49,003 nt of DNA. Source: Halomonas sp. 54_146. Its GTDB lineage: Bacteria; Pseudomonadota; Gammaproteobacteria; Pseudomonadales; Halomonadaceae. Location of the stretch: the NCBI RefSeq assembly GCF_001507855.1, contig NZ_LGEN01000027.1:1-49003 (forward strand), written 5' to 3'. The notes under the pieces were generated by a model, which made no database searches, was not told where the DNA came from, and worked only from the letters and a program-made list of their open reading frames with translations. Shown here one piece after another: positions 18,636 through 28,068 of this stretch (the first letter of the stretch is position 1; each line of letters opens with the position of its first letter). A program made the position numbers and the translations under genes.

Positions 18636-19157
18636 GTAAGAAAAACAAATTAATTAAGAAAACCAATTAAGAAAACCAATTTAAGAAAACAAGCGGGCAT
18701 AGCGGTAGGTCACCAACAAAAACAATATGACCCTGCTACCACCTGAGCCAGAACAAAAACAACAAGGCCAGGTAGAGATAACGGCACTAACAAGAACAAT
18801 AGGCTTGAGTCTCATTACTTGCTTGCGCAGGCACCACAAGCGCAACTAACAAGAACAAAACAAGCAAGTGGCCCGAAAGGACGCGACGTACAACATGGCT
18901 TAGCATCTAACAACAACAATAGCTGTCAGTGTGTACACCCCGGCGCTAATAATAATTCCCCGGGGGGAGAAAAGTTCGCGGTTGGATTATTGTTTTGAAT
19001 ACGAGGCGGTCGGAACCATTGAGATCCCTACGCCTACCGACTGCGGTGCGTATTCAGGGCGATGTGCCATCATGAAGAAAAACAGCAGCAGGGACGCTGA
19101 TTCATTGCTTTGCTAATTAATTGCTTTATAGGGGAGGCTTTTATAGCCTCCCCTCTC
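18636..19157 (+). ncRNA. CrcZ-like small RNA, Hfq/Crc decoy (candidate)
   Basis: No protein gene is convincing between cbrB (18371) and pcnB (19277). From the predicted sigma-54 start the sequence has five A/C-rich motifs of the AANAANAA kind: AACAAAAACAA (18715-18725), AACAAAAACAACAA (18752-18765), AACAAGAACAA (18789-18799), AACAAGAACAAAACAA (18848-18863), AACAACAACAA (18909-18919). Three share the context CTAACAA. There is also an A-rich 5' part with three TTAAGAAAAC units (18654-18690). A 9-bp perfect stem ACTTGCTTG/CAAGCAAGT (18817-18825 with 18861-18869) carries one motif in its loop; ACCTG/CAGGT (about 18740 with 18771) brackets another. Pseudomonas CrcZ lies in the same place, is CbrB/sigma-54 driven, and traps Hfq-Crc through such motifs. 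The 3' end is uncertain; I take the hairpin at 19130-19154. Confidence 0.75.
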
Positions 19158-19160
19158 CGT
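19130..19160 (+). terminator. Hairpin terminator of the CrcZ-like RNA
   Basis: AGGGGAGGC (19130-19138), loop TTTTATA, GCCTCCCCT (19146-19154): a 9-bp perfect stem. Only a weak T-run follows (CTCCGTATTT), so termination may be incomplete and could feed pcnB. Confidence 0.6.
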
Positions 19161-19200
19161 ATTTGGCCACTCAAGTTCTCGCATACCAGCGTCAAATGCT

Positions 19201-19228
19201 TTGCAAGCCTTAGGGTGTCGGCTACACT
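19201..19228 (+). promoter_or_regulatory. Candidate sigma-70 promoter for pcnB
   Basis: TTGCAA (19201-19206), 16-bp spacer, TACACT (19223-19228), each 4/6 to consensus, about 48 bp before the pcnB ATG and just after the upstream hairpin. Confidence 0.4.
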
Positions 19229-19276
19229 CACCGCCTGCTTTACTTTTTTACGTACCCTGCGAGTTGAATTCGTCGC

Positions 19277-20659
19277 ATGTTTAAAGGATTTTCCCGTTTC
19301 CTACACAGCCCGGGGGAGCAATTGAACACCTTGCTTGATCCCCAAGAGAGCACCACCCACGCCCTCACTCCGCGTAACATCCCTCGGTCCGAGCACCCTG
19401 TTTCTCGCCAGCATATTAGTGATGCTGCGTTAAAAGTGCTTTATCGCCTTAGCGGTGCAGGTTTCGACGCCTATTTGGTCGGCGGCTGCATCCGTGACGC
19501 ACTGCTTGGCAAGATGCCCAAAGATTTCGATGTGGCCACCAACGCAACACCCGAGCAGGTGCGCGATCTATTTCGTAACTCGCGCCTGATCGGCCGCCGT
19601 TTTCGGATTGTCCACGTGCGCTTTGGCCGCGAGGTCATCGAGGTCACCACCTTCCGTGGCAAACCCCAAGACGAGCATGGCGATCATATTGCCCATCAGT
19701 CTGATGAAGGGTTGCTGCTGCGCGACAATGTGTGGGGCAACATCGAAGAAGATGCGCTGCGGCGCGATTTCACCGTTAATGCGCTCTACTACAATATCGC
19801 CGACTTCAGCATCACTGACTTTGCCAGTGGTGCCCGCGATATTCAGACCCGCACGCTGCGCCTGATCGGTGACCCGGCGACGCGCTACCGCGAAGACCCG
19901 GTACGGATGCTGCGGGCGGTACGCTTTGCCGCCAAGCTCGACTTCACGCTAGATCCCGCCACCGAAGCACCGATGTACGACCAAGCGCCGCTGCTGCTGC
20001 AGATTCCGCCGGCGCGCCTGTTCGATGAAGTGCTCAAGCTATTTATGTCGGGTCACGGTTTGGTAACGTTCCGGCTGCTCAGCCATTACGGCCTGTTCGG
20101 CATGCTGTTTCCCGAAGCCGAAGAAGCGATGGCTGACGCCGCCTGGGCAGAAGAGCTGATTGAACAGGCACTCACCAACACCGACAAACGTATCGCCGAA
20201 GAGCGCCCGGTTACCCCCGCGTTCCTGCTGGCAGCGTTTTTATGGGCACCGGTTAAGCATCGCCAGGAAGCGCTTGAGCAAGAGGGCATGCCGCCCATTC
20301 CCGCCCTGCAAGCGGCCGCGCAACAGGTGGTTTCTCGCCAGTTAGAGTTCACGTCGATTCCCAAGCGCTTTGGTATTCCCATGCGGGAAATTTGGGAGCT
20401 CCAGCAGCGCCTGCCCCAGCGGCGCGGTAAAAAAGCCTTTCAAACCCGTGAGCATCCGCGTTTTCGGGCCGGCTATGACCTGCTACTGCTACGCGAACAA
20501 GCGGGCGAAATACCCAGCGGTTTAGGCGAATGGTGGACAGCGTTTCAGCGCGGTGATGAGCACGAACAGCGCCGCTTGCTGCAAAAAGTCGGCGGCGACC
20601 CCGCCAGCCAAGGCGATCGTCGTCGCAAACGGCGTCGTAAGCCGAGCGCGCAAGACTAG
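19277..20659 (+). CDS. pcnB: Poly(A) polymerase I
   Basis: Adds 3' poly(A) tails that mark RNAs for decay by PNPase and RNase E; pnp is in this window too. 460 aa: class II nucleotidyltransferase head LVGGCIRDALLGKMPKDFDVATNA with the catalytic Asp pair in DFDV, RNA-binding region RRDFTVNALYYN and EDPVRMLRAVRFAAKL, and a very basic tail (RRKRRRKPSAQD). The ATG has only a weak SD; E. coli pcnB also has a poor start. The stop overlaps the folK start region, so pcnB-folK are coupled, as in Pseudomonas. Confidence 0.95.
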   Translation: MFKGFSRFLHSPGEQLNTLLDPQESTTHALTPRNIPRSEHPVSRQHISDAALKVLYRLSGAGFDAYLVGGCIRDALLGKMPKDFDVATNATPEQVRDLFRNSRLIGRRFRIVHVRFGREVIEVTTFRGKPQDEHGDHIAHQSDEGLLLRDNVWGNIEEDALRRDFTVNALYYNIADFSITDFASGARDIQTRTLRLIGDPATRYREDPVRMLRAVRFAAKLDFTLDPATEAPMYDQAPLLLQIPPARLFDEVLKLFMSGHGLVTFRLLSHYGLFGMLFPEAEEAMADAAWAEELIEQALTNTDKRIAEERPVTPAFLLAAFLWAPVKHRQEALEQEGMPPIPALQAAAQQVVSRQLEFTSIPKRFGIPMREIWELQQRLPQRRGKKAFQTREHPRFRAGYDLLLLREQAGEIPSGLGEWWTAFQRGDEHEQRRLLQKVGGDPASQGDRRRKRRRKPSAQD

Positions 20660-21201
20660 TGGGCAAGAGCGTAGTGAGTGAAAGAGTCGTGGGCGCACCT
20701 TTCCAGCGTGCCTATATCGGCCTAGGTAGCAACTTGGCTTCGCCGATCGACCAGGTTCGCCAAGCGCTTAGCGAGCTGGCTACGCTGCCACTCAGCCAGT
20801 TAGTGGCGGCGTCATCGCTTTATGCCAGCCGCCCGGTGGGGCCACAGGATCAGCCTGACTTTATCAATGCCGTAGCGGCACTGGATACTCGTCTTTCACC
20901 GCTAGCGCTACTTGATCAGCTTCAGGCGTTAGAGCAGCAGCATCGCCGCCGCCGCCAGCGTCACTGGGGCCCGCGCACGCTAGATCTCGACCTACTGCTC
21001 TACGCCGATGAGCACATCGACACCCCACGGCTGCGCGTACCGCATCCGCAAATGAACGCACGCGCCTTTGTATTGGTACCACTGGCTGAGATCGCCCCCA
21101 CGCTCGTTGTTGATCAGCAGCCGCTAACCGCGTGGTGCGAACGCATTGAACCAGTGCTACCGTCTGACACACATCTCGACACCGACCGCCCATTCAGGTA
21201 A
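20659..21201 (+). CDS. folK: HPPK, 2-amino-4-hydroxy-6-hydroxymethyldihydropteridine pyrophosphokinase
   Basis: Folate pathway: transfers pyrophosphate from ATP to 6-hydroxymethyl-dihydropterin, giving the substrate for FolP (encoded at 37498-38412). Up to 180 aa: AYIGLGSNL at the N-terminus, SSLYASRPVGPQDQPDFINAV, and the signature WGPRTLDLDLLLY with the Mg-binding DxD. The start is unsure: GTG at 20659 overlaps the pcnB TAG, while in-frame GTG codons at 20674 and 20689 would remove 5 or 10 residues that are not conserved in the family. Confidence 0.93.
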   Translation: MGKSVVSERVVGAPFQRAYIGLGSNLASPIDQVRQALSELATLPLSQLVAASSLYASRPVGPQDQPDFINAVAALDTRLSPLALLDQLQALEQQHRRRRQRHWGPRTLDLDLLLYADEHIDTPRLRVPHPQMNARAFVLVPLAEIAPTLVVDQQPLTAWCERIEPVLPSDTHLDTDRPFR

Positions 21202-21291
21202 CAATTGCCGGTTACGCCACACTCAACAATGGTCGGCCGCCCCTATCGCATCGGCCTTACGTAGAACTTACGTAAAATAAGAGAGCACGCC

Positions 21292-22083
21292 ATGAAAACC
21301 GTCACCTTAAGCACGCTGCAGGCCTACAAGCAGGCTGGCGAGACGTTCAGTTGCCTGACCGCTTACGATGCCTCCTTTGCCCACGCGGCAAGCCACGCAG
21401 GGATTGATGTTCTGCTGGTGGGTGATTCACTGGGCATGGTGCTTCAAGGCCATAACAGCACGTTACCGGTCACTATTGAAGACATCGTTTATCACACCCG
21501 CTGCACTGCACGCGGCAAAGGCCACAGCCTGTTAATGGTTGACCTGCCGTTTATGAGCAACGCCACCACCGAACGGCTGCTGGAAGATGCCGGTGCCGTA
21601 ATGCGCGCAGGCGCAGAAATGGTCAAGCTGGAAGGCGAAGCGTGGATGGCCGAGGGCATTCGTGAACTCACCCGCCGCGGCGTACCGGTGTGCGCGCACT
21701 TGGGCTTAACCCCGCAAACCGTGCATCAGCTAGGGGGTTATAAAGTGCAAGGGCGCGAAGCCGCTCACGCTGAACGCATCATCAACGATGCTAAAATTCT
21801 TGCCGATGCGGGTGCCTCTGTGATTCTGCTTGAGTGCGTTCCCGCAAGCCTGGGTAAAGCGGTGACCGCAGCGCTGGATGTGCCGGTGATTGGCATAGGC
21901 GCGGGGCCAGATACCGATGGCCAGATTCTGGTGATGCACGATGTGCTCGGCGTTACCCATGGCCGCACGCCGCGTTTTGTCAAAAACTTTATGGCCGATG
22001 CTGACAGCATTCAAACCGCCTTCCAGCACTACCACGAAGCGGTCAAAACGCGCGCGTTCCCGGCTCAAGAGCACTGTTTTTAA
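21292..22083 (+). CDS. panB: 3-methyl-2-oxobutanoate hydroxymethyltransferase
   Basis: First committed step of pantothenate synthesis: transfers a hydroxymethyl group from methylene-THF to ketoisovalerate, forming ketopantoate. 263 aa with a TIM-barrel core; motifs LTAYDASFA, DVLLVGDSLGMVLQGH (metal-binding Asp), KLEGE, and PVIGIGAGPDTDGQILVMHDVLG. AAGAGAG precedes the ATG. Heads panB-panC-panD. The 90-bp upstream spacer contains TTACGTA twice (about 21258 and 21269); meaning unknown. Confidence 0.97.
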   Translation: MKTVTLSTLQAYKQAGETFSCLTAYDASFAHAASHAGIDVLLVGDSLGMVLQGHNSTLPVTIEDIVYHTRCTARGKGHSLLMVDLPFMSNATTERLLEDAGAVMRAGAEMVKLEGEAWMAEGIRELTRRGVPVCAHLGLTPQTVHQLGGYKVQGREAAHAERIINDAKILADAGASVILLECVPASLGKAVTAALDVPVIGIGAGPDTDGQILVMHDVLGVTHGRTPRFVKNFMADADSIQTAFQHYHEAVKTRAFPAQEHCF

Positions 22084-22114
22084 ACCCCTTTTTTGCTACT
22101 AACGCGAAACGATT

Positions 22115-22981
22115 ATGCGCACTTTGCGAGATATTGATGAACTTCGCAGTACGCTGCGAGCGTACCGCCAACGCGGCCAGCGTATTGCCCTGGTGCCCAC
22201 GATGGGTAATCTTCATGCAGGGCATCTAGCGTTGGTGACCTGCGCGCGCCAGCATGCCGATATCGTGGTGGCCAGTTTGTTTGTCAACCCGATGCAGTTC
22301 GGCCCCGGCGAAGATCTAGACGGCTACCCAAGAACGTTTAGCGCCGACCAAGCGCAGCTCACCGAGGCTGGCTGTGATGTGCTGTTTGCCCCAGCGGTAA
22401 GCACGCTTTACCCGAATGGCTTAGACGCCCAGACCCGCGTGCATGTGCCCGAGGTGGGCGAGGGGCTATGCGGTGGTTCACGACCCGGTCATTTCGACGG
22501 TGTCTCTACCGTGGTCAGCATGCTGTTTAACCTGGTGCAGCCGGATATCGCCTGCTTCGGTGAAAAGGATTACCAGCAGCTGGCGGTGATTCGCAAGCTG
22601 GTGCGCGACCTGCATATGCCGATTGAGATTATCGGTGTGCCTATCGTGCGCGCAGAGGATGGCTTGGCGCTGTCATCGCGCAATGGCTATTTAAGTAGCG
22701 AGGAGCGCGCAACCGCCCCTGCCCTCTACCGCACGCTCTGTGTACTGCGCGATGCTCTGGAACGCGGCGAGCCCATTGAAACAATTATTCACCAGGGCAA
22801 AACGGCGCTGTATGATGCGGGTTTTACGCCAGACTATTTGGAACTGCGTGACGCGACCCTCGCCCCGGTTAGCCCAACAACTCGCCATGCGGTACTGCTG
22901 GCCGCGGCAACGCTAGGCCCTGCTCGATTAATCGACAACCTCAGCGTGCAGTTACCAGCCACGACAGCAACCGGCCAATAA
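22115..22981 (+). CDS. panC: Pantothenate synthetase
   Basis: ATP-dependent ligation of pantoate and beta-alanine. 288 aa, nucleotidyltransferase fold with the HIGH-like motif [13 protein letters not shown], the pantoate loop [36 protein letters not shown] and the KMSKS-like [10 protein letters not shown]. Follows panB by 31 bp. The SD is weak. Its stop is followed by an 11-bp repeat array leading to panD. Confidence 0.97.
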   Translation: MRTLRDIDELRSTLRAYRQRGQRIALVPTMGNLHAGHLALVTCARQHADIVVASLFVNPMQFGPGEDLDGYPRTFSADQAQLTEAGCDVLFAPAVSTLYPNGLDAQTRVHVPEVGEGLCGGSRPGHFDGVSTVVSMLFNLVQPDIACFGEKDYQQLAVIRKLVRDLHMPIEIIGVPIVRAEDGLALSSRNGYLSSEERATAPALYRTLCVLRDALERGEPIETIIHQGKTALYDAGFTPDYLELRDATLAPVSPTTRHAVLLAAATLGPARLIDNLSVQLPATTATGQ

Positions 22982-22983
22982 GC

Positions 22984-23016
22984 GACCACTTAGTGACGAC
23001 TTAGTGACCCGCTAGT
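22984..23016. repeat. 11-bp tandem repeat between panC and panD
   Basis: GACCACTTAGT (22984-22994), GACGACTTAGT (22995-23005), GACCCGCTAGT (23006-23016). It starts 3 bp after the panC TAA. Confidence 0.75.
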
Positions 23017-23043
23017 CACCAATTGAGTAACGAAGGAATTCTA

Positions 23044-23424
23044 ATGCACACTATTATGCTCAAAGCCAAGCTACACATGGCCCGCGTCACTCACGCGGTG
23101 CTCAACTACGAAGGCTCCTGCGCCATCGACGGCGACCTGCTGGATATGGCGGGCATTCGTGAAAACGAGCAGATTCAGATTTACAACGTCGAAAACGGCG
23201 AGCGCTTCACCACTTACGCTATTCGCGGTGAAGAAGGCTCCAAGCTTATTTCGATCAACGGCGCTGCCGCTCACCTCGCCGCGCCCGGCCATCGCATTAT
23301 TATCTGCAGCTATGCCCACTACTCGGAAGCCGAACTGGAAAACCATCAGCCGGCGCTGGTGTATCTTCAGGAAGGCAATCATGTCAGCCACACCAGTAAC
23401 ATTATTCCGGTGCAGTTGGCTTAG
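23044..23424 (+). CDS. panD: Aspartate 1-decarboxylase proenzyme
   Basis: Makes beta-alanine from aspartate, the partner substrate for PanC. 126 aa. Self-cleavage at Gly24-Ser25 (NYEGSCAID) produces the pyruvoyl cofactor at Ser25; [12 protein letters not shown] forms part of the active site. The frame is open upstream to 23023, but AAGGAA before the ATG at 23044 and family length set the start. Completes a panBCD cluster and ends at a strong terminator. Confidence 0.97.
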   Translation: MHTIMLKAKLHMARVTHAVLNYEGSCAIDGDLLDMAGIRENEQIQIYNVENGERFTTYAIRGEEGSKLISINGAAAHLAAPGHRIIICSYAHYSEAELENHQPALVYLQEGNHVSHTSNIIPVQLA

Positions 23425-23428
23425 CAGT

Positions 23429-23462
23429 GACGTGCTTGCACCCCTAACGTGCTTTCACCCCT
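23429..23462. repeat. 17-bp tandem duplication after panD
   Basis: GACGTGCTTGCACCCCT (23429-23445) then AACGTGCTTTCACCCCT (23446-23462), starting 4 bp after the panD stop. Confidence 0.75.
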
Positions 23463-23469
23463 TTGTGAA

Positions 23470-23498
23470 ACGGGCCATTTACGTGGCCCGTTTTTTTA
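23470..23498 (+). terminator. Rho-independent terminator after panD
   Basis: ACGGGCCA, loop TTTACG, TGGCCCGT followed by a run of T (to 23497). Ends the panBCD transcript. Confidence 0.94.
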
Positions 23499-23500
23499 TT

Positions 23501-23540
23501 TGCCTATATTTACCTATATTTGCCTACAAATGCGTATTGC
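23501..23540. repeat. 10-bp degenerate tandem repeat
   Basis: TGCCTATATT (23501-23510), TACCTATATT (23511-23520), TGCCTACAAA (23521-23530), TGCGTATTGC (23531-23540), directly after the panD terminator. Confidence 0.6.
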
Positions 23541-23660
23541 CGCCATGCACACACTTCCCCTATGCTGAAGAGACGGCTGACAAGTACAGCTGATAGAGCA
23601 CGCCTTTTGGGCATCTGGCATCAGACTGTCTGTTAAGTTAATTACTCCAGGAGTCATTTT

Positions 23661-24839
23661 ATGCAAGAAGTAGTCATTGTTGCGGCACGCCGCACCGCTG
23701 TGGGCGCTTTTGGTGGATCTCTCGCAGGTATTGCAGCGAGCGACTTAGGCGCGCTAGTGATCAAAGATATTCTCGCTACCACCGGTGTTGCCGCCGACCA
23801 GGTTGATGAAGTGCTGCTGGGCCAGGTGCTTACCGCAGGCGTGGGTCAAAACCCGGCGCGCCAAGCGGCTATCAAAGCGGGCCTGCCGGATTCGGTACCT
23901 GCCATGACCATCAATAAAGTCTGCGGCTCGGGTCTAAAAGCGTTACACCTCGCCACCCAGGCGATTCGCTGTGGCGATGCTGAACTCATTCTGGCGGGCG
24001 GCCAGGAAAACATGTCGGCGTCGCCTCATGTATTGCCCAACTCGCGCAACGGCCAGCGCATGGGTGATTGGAAGGCTATCGACTCCATGGTGCATGACGG
24101 CCTGTGGGATGCCTTCAATAATTACCACATGGGCATTACTGCCGAGAACTTAGCCGAGAAATACGCCATTACCCGCGAAGCGATGGATGAGTTCGCTGCC
24201 GCCTCTCAGCAGAAAGCCGCGGCGGCCATCAAAGACGGCAAGTTCAAAGGCCAGATCGTGCCGGTGGAAATTCCCCAGCGCAAAGGCGACCCAGTGGTGT
24301 TTGATACCGACGAGAACCCACGCGAAGTCTCTGCCGAAAAGCTCGGCGGCATGCGCCCCGCGTTTAAGAAAGACGGCACCGTTACTGCAGGTAACGCCTC
24401 GTCGCTCAACGATGGTGCAGCAGTGGTTATGCTCTGCTCGGCGGAAAAAGCCAAACAGCTTGGCCTGGAGCCACTGGCACGTATCGCCGCCTACGCCAAC
24501 GCAGGCGTTGACCCCGCCATCATGGGCATTGGCCCCGCCCCGGCCACCCGCCGCTGCCTGGAAAAAGCTGGCTGGAGCCTGGACGACCTTGACCTGGTAG
24601 AAGCCAATGAAGCGTTTGCCGCCCAAGCGCTATCGGTTAATAAAGAGCTGGGCTGGGATGTGAGCAAAGTGAACGTTAACGGCGGGGCCATCGCGATTGG
24701 CCACCCAATCGGTGCCTCCGGTTGCCGCATACTGGTCACTTTGCTTCATGAAATGATCGCCCGCGACGCTAAAAAAGGCCTCGCGACGCTGTGTATCGGC
24801 GGTGGTCAGGGTGTTGCGTTGGCTATCGAGCGTCCTTGA
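23661..24839 (+). CDS. Acetyl-CoA C-acetyltransferase (thiolase II)
   Basis: Condenses two acetyl-CoA to acetoacetyl-CoA, or the reverse. 392 aa with all three catalytic motifs: active-site Cys in [12 protein letters not shown] (about residue 90), NEAFAAQ with His in [14 protein letters not shown], and the second Cys in [14 protein letters not shown] at the C-terminus. CAGGAG precedes the ATG. It is a single-gene unit between two terminators. In Halomonas such an enzyme could supply polyhydroxybutyrate synthesis (PhaA role) or degrade acetoacetate (AtoB role); no pha or ato genes lie nearby, so I give no symbol. Confidence 0.94.
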   Translation: MQEVVIVAARRTAVGAFGGSLAGIAASDLGALVIKDILATTGVAADQVDEVLLGQVLTAGVGQNPARQAAIKAGLPDSVPAMTINKVCGSGLKALHLATQAIRCGDAELILAGGQENMSASPHVLPNSRNGQRMGDWKAIDSMVHDGLWDAFNNYHMGITAENLAEKYAITREAMDEFAAASQQKAAAAIKDGKFKGQIVPVEIPQRKGDPVVFDTDENPREVSAEKLGGMRPAFKKDGTVTAGNASSLNDGAAVVMLCSAEKAKQLGLEPLARIAAYANAGVDPAIMGIGPAPATRRCLEKAGWSLDDLDLVEANEAFAAQALSVNKELGWDVSKVNVNGGAIAIGHPIGASGCRILVTLLHEMIARDAKKGLATLCIGGGQGVALAIERP

Positions 24840-24868
24840 TATACTCCGTAACACTCCCACTGCAATCC

Positions 24869-24898
24869 AAGCCCCCGTCACTCACGGGGGCTTTTTTT
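24869..24898 (+). terminator. Rho-independent terminator after the thiolase gene
   Basis: AAGCCCCCGT, loop CACTC, ACGGGGGCTT, then a T-run. Strong and symmetrical; it could also act on the pseudogene from the other side. Confidence 0.95.
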
Positions 24899-24910
24899 AC
24901 TTACACTTGA

Positions 24911-25255
24911 TCAGCGTGCCTTCTGCCCAACTACCTTGGCGGGTGTGCTCAGTACCAGCAATGCCCCTAGCAGGAACAATCCTGATGCGGTCCACATGGC
25001 AACGGGCAAGCTAGTGTCATCCACTATCTGCCCACCAAACATGGCCCCCAAACATGGCCCCCAGGCCGATGACCTATTAAACGTAAATGCCATCAGCGCA
25101 GTGGCCGCTTCGGTATTAGGCGCGGTGCGCAAAATCCAGGTTTGGATGCTGACCGCCACCGCCCAAAATCCACCGATACTCAAACCCACCAGCACCCGCG
25201 CTGAAAAGGCCGCGACCACGCCGGGCACGGTGACCATCAAACCTGTCTTTAACAA
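24911..25255 (-). pseudogene. Remnant of an MFS transporter gene
   Basis: The open minus-strand frame (about 115 codons) joins pieces of a 12-helix MFS permease. GLMVTVPGVVAAFSA (TM2-like) runs straight into RVLVGLSIGGFWAVAVS (TM4-like), then into a C-terminal part IQTWILRTAPNTEAATALM...GAMFGGQIVDD and a final hydrophobic helix. The N-terminus and most middle helices are missing. A 13-bp unit CCAAACATGGCCC is duplicated (25035-25060), apparently compensating a 1-base loss a few codons upstream. There is no start codon with an SD, and the 5' side runs into the pnp terminator. Not expected to make a working transporter. Confidence 0.75.
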
Positions 25256-25293
25256 ATAACAACGCCCTCGTCGCCAAAGGCGACGAGGGCGTT
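25250..25293 (-). terminator. Terminator of the rpsO-pnp transcript
   Basis: On the minus strand AACGCCCTCGTCGCC, loop TTT, GGCGACGAGGGCGTT (a 15-bp perfect stem at 25261-25293), then GTTATTTGTT. It lies 22 bp after the pnp stop. Confidence 0.9.
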
Positions 25294-25314
25294 ATCAGCA
25301 ACCTAACGAGCGAT

Positions 25315-27465
25315 TTAAATCGTGGCTTCGGTTTCCGTCACTTCCGCTGCAAAAGCCGCTTTCTCTTCTTCAGTGATCTCTTTCATCGACAGCTTCACGC
25401 GGTTGCGGTTGTCGATATCGAGTACCTTCACGATCACGTCATCGCCTTCGTTTAAGAAGTCACGCACGTTATTAACGCGCTCGGCAACGATCTGCGAGAT
25501 ATGCACCAGGCCATCGGTACCCGGCATGATGTTAACGAACGCACCGAAGTCGGCAATACGCACGACCTTGCCGTTATACAGCTTGCCGATTTCCGCTTCC
25601 GCTGTAATCGCCAGTACGGTGTCAATGGCACGTTTCGCAGCGGCTTTATCTTCCGCGTAGATACGCACGGTGCCGTCATCGTCCAGATCGATAGAAGCGC
25701 CGGTGTCTTCGCAAATTTTGCGAATGGTCGCGCCGCCTTTACCGATCACGTCACGGATCTTGTCAGGATCGATTTTGATCGTGGCCATCGACGGTGCGTT
25801 GTCCGAGACATCACTACGGCTCTGGCTGATTACGACATTCATCTGCTCAAGAATACTCAGACGCGCTGTCAGCGCTTGCTGTAGCGCAAGCTCCATAATC
25901 TCTTCATTGATGCCTTCGATCTTGATGTCCATCTGCAGGGCGGTAATGCCCTCTTCAGAACCGGCCACTTTAAAATCCATATCGCCAAGGTGATCTTCAT
26001 CACCCAGGATATCGGTCAATACCGCAAAGCCGTCTGCGTCTTTTACCAAGCCCATGGCGATACCGGCGACCGGTGCTTTCAGCGGCACGCCTGCATCCAT
26101 CAGTGCCAGCGAAGAGCCACACACGGATGCCATGGAGCTTGAGCCGTTAGACTCGGTGATTTCAGACACGACACGAATGGTATACGGGAAGGCGTCGGCA
26201 GAAGGCAGCATGGCTTGCACGCCACGACGCGCTAAACGGCCATGACCGATTTCGCGGCGCTTGGGACCACCCATAAAGCCCGCTTCGCCCACCGAGTAAG
26301 GAGGGAAGTTGTAGTGCAGCATAAAGCGGTCTTTACGCTCGCCTTCCAGCGATTCAATCAGCTGGGAGTCGCGCAGCGTGCCAAGCGTCGCGACAGCAAT
26401 CGCCTGGGTTTCACCACGGGTAAAGATGGCGGAACCGTGCGCTTTCGGCAGCACGCCAACTTCAATCGCTAGCGGGCGAACGGTCTGATTATCACGGCCG
26501 TCAATACGCGGCTCGCCTTTTACTACCCGTGAGCGCACTACGCGTTTTTCCAAACCGGCAAAGGCACCTTTCACTTCATCACGGCTAAACTTGCCTTCCG
26601 CGGTGTCGCCTTCAGCGGCGGCCAGTTGCTCTATGGCTTGGTCTTTCAACTCAGCCAGTGCATCTTGGCGCTGCATTTTGTCGGTGATGCGGTAGGCATC
26701 GCCCACTTTAGCTTCAAAGGCATCGGCCATGGCGGCTTTTAGCGCCACGTTCTCTTCGGCGGCTTGCCATTCCCAGCGCGGCTTGCCTGCTTCAGCAACC
26801 AGTTCGTTGATAGCAGTGATCGCGACCTGCATCTCCTGGTGGCCGAACAGCACAGCGCCGAGCATTTCGTCTTCGAGCAGCTCTTTAGCTTCAGACTCCA
26901 CCATCAGCACGGCTTTTTCAGTACCGGCGACAACCATATCCAACTCAGACGTGGCCAGCTCTTCAACCGTGGGGTTGAGGAAGTAACCTTGCTCTTCGTT
27001 AAAACCAACGCGCGCCGCGCCAATCGGGCCACTAAACGGTACGCCAGAAATGCTCAGCGCCGCGGAAGTGCCCAGCAGCGCGGCAATATCCGGATCGTGG
27101 TTACGATCGGTAGAGAGAACGGTACAGACCACCTGCACTTCGTTCATAAAGCCTTTGGGGAATAGCGGACGGATCGGGCGATCGATTAGCCGCGAGGTCA
27201 GCGTTTCTTTCTCAGTGGGACGCCCTTCGCGCTTGAAGAAGCCGCCAGGAATCTTGCCTACTGCGTAGGTTTTCTCTTGGTAGTGTACCGAGAGTGGGAA
27301 AAAGGGTTGGCTCGGGTTGGCCTCTTTACGAGCGACCACGGTACACAGCACGACGGTGTCATCCATGGTAACCATGACAGCGCCGGTAGCTTGGCGAGCA
27401 ATACGCCCGGTTTCGAGCGTGACGGTGCTACGACCGTACTGGAACGTTTTCTTTACCGGATTCAC
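25315..27465 (-). CDS. pnp: Polyribonucleotide nucleotidyltransferase (PNPase)
   Basis: Phosphorolytic 3'-5' exoribonuclease and degradosome component. 716 aa from a GTG start (27465): AAGGAAG lies 7 nt before this codon, and [20 protein letters not shown] is the family N-terminus; the frame is open 8 codons further. Two RNase PH domains (the second with [19 protein letters not shown] and [18 protein letters not shown]), then KH ([15 protein letters not shown]) and S1 ([24 protein letters not shown]) domains. Follows rpsO with a terminator hairpin between, the classic rpsO-pnp layout; E. coli pnp is autoregulated through an RNase III site in its leader, not identified here. Confidence 0.97.
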   Translation of the reverse strand: MNPVKKTFQYGRSTVTLETGRIARQATGAVMVTMDDTVVLCTVVARKEANPSQPFFPLSVHYQEKTYAVGKIPGGFFKREGRPTEKETLTSRLIDRPIRPLFPKGFMNEVQVVCTVLSTDRNHDPDIAALLGTSAALSISGVPFSGPIGAARVGFNEEQGYFLNPTVEELATSELDMVVAGTEKAVLMVESEAKELLEDEMLGAVLFGHQEMQVAITAINELVAEAGKPRWEWQAAEENVALKAAMADAFEAKVGDAYRITDKMQRQDALAELKDQAIEQLAAAEGDTAEGKFSRDEVKGAFAGLEKRVVRSRVVKGEPRIDGRDNQTVRPLAIEVGVLPKAHGSAIFTRGETQAIAVATLGTLRDSQLIESLEGERKDRFMLHYNFPPYSVGEAGFMGGPKRREIGHGRLARRGVQAMLPSADAFPYTIRVVSEITESNGSSSMASVCGSSLALMDAGVPLKAPVAGIAMGLVKDADGFAVLTDILGDEDHLGDMDFKVAGSEEGITALQMDIKIEGINEEIMELALQQALTARLSILEQMNVVISQSRSDVSDNAPSMATIKIDPDKIRDVIGKGGATIRKICEDTGASIDLDDDGTVRIYAEDKAAAKRAIDTVLAITAEAEIGKLYNGKVVRIADFGAFVNIMPGTDGLVHISQIVAERVNNVRDFLNEGDDVIVKVLDIDNRNRVKLSMKEITEEEKAAFAAEVTETEATI

Positions 27466-27591
27466 AGCGACTTCCTTCAGCATTTGCAATATCTACTTGT
27501 CTATTCGTTTAGGTCGTTTTGACTGGTCACTATTCTAGGCGCTGTGGCGCCATACGGCTACCAGTTCCCTTGCGTGTTAAAGAGCAAATAT

Positions 27592-27624
27592 AAAAAAACG
27601 GGCAACTCACAAGGAGCTGCCCGT
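27592..27624 (-). terminator. rpsO-pnp intergenic terminator
   Basis: Minus strand: ACGGGCA (27618-27624), 13-nt loop, TGCCCGT (27598-27604), then a 7-T run (27592-27598). As in E. coli, part of the transcription would continue into pnp. Confidence 0.85.
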
Positions 27625-27646
27625 TTTCAATCACTGCCGTTAACGC

Positions 27647-27916
27647 TTAACGACGTAGACCTAAACGCTGAATCAGAGACTGATAGCGTTCGAAATCTTT
27701 ACGCTTTAGGTAATCCAGCAGCTTACGACGCTGGTTAACCATGCGGATCAGACCACGACGTGAGTGGTGATCCTGCTTGTTGGTTTTGAAGTGGTCCTGC
27801 AGGCCATTGATGTTGGCGCTCAGCAGTGCAACCTGCACTTCAGGGGAACCGGTATCGTTATCGCCGCGGCCGTATTCGGTGACGATCTCGGCCTTCTTCT
27901 CAGCGGTTAAAGCCAT
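27647..27916 (-). CDS. rpsO: 30S ribosomal protein S15
   Basis: Primary 16S rRNA-binding protein of the small-subunit platform. 89 aa, standard length, with the conserved [36 protein letters not shown] region. CTGGAGATAGAG precedes the ATG. Possible feedback control by S15 binding its mRNA, as in E. coli, is not evident by eye. Confidence 0.98.
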   Translation of the reverse strand: MALTAEKKAEIVTEYGRGDNDTGSPEVQVALLSANINGLQDHFKTNKQDHHSRRGLIRMVNQRRKLLDYLKRKDFERYQSLIQRLGLRR

Positions 27917-27996
27917 CTCTATCTCCAGTAAGCAATATGCCTAAAAATGAATGGGTGAGACCACGCATATTTGCAGTCTCAAGCTACTAATTTTTT

Positions 27997-28041
27997 CCAG
28001 CTAACGTTCTGCTAGCTAAATGTCTACTAGCTAATTTCACG
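27997..28041. repeat. 15-bp tandem repeat between truB and rpsO
   Basis: CCAGCTAACGTTCTG (27997-28011), CTAGCTAAATGTCTA (28012-28026), CTAGCTAATTTCACG (28027-28041), plus strand. It lies in the 152-bp spacer. Next to it on the minus strand is a small hairpin (GTTGC/GCAAC) just after the truB stop, without a T-tract. Confidence 0.7.
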
Positions 28042-28068
28042 TGAACAGTTGCCTCCTTGCAACGCTGT

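Noticed and set aside
18931..19116. A 61-codon open frame in the cbrB-pcnB gap
   Set aside because: No SD, no family resemblance, and it sits inside the proposed small RNA.
24936..25259. A plus-strand 107-codon frame across the MFS remnant
   Set aside because: It is antisense to clear MFS-like peptide pieces and has no family signature.
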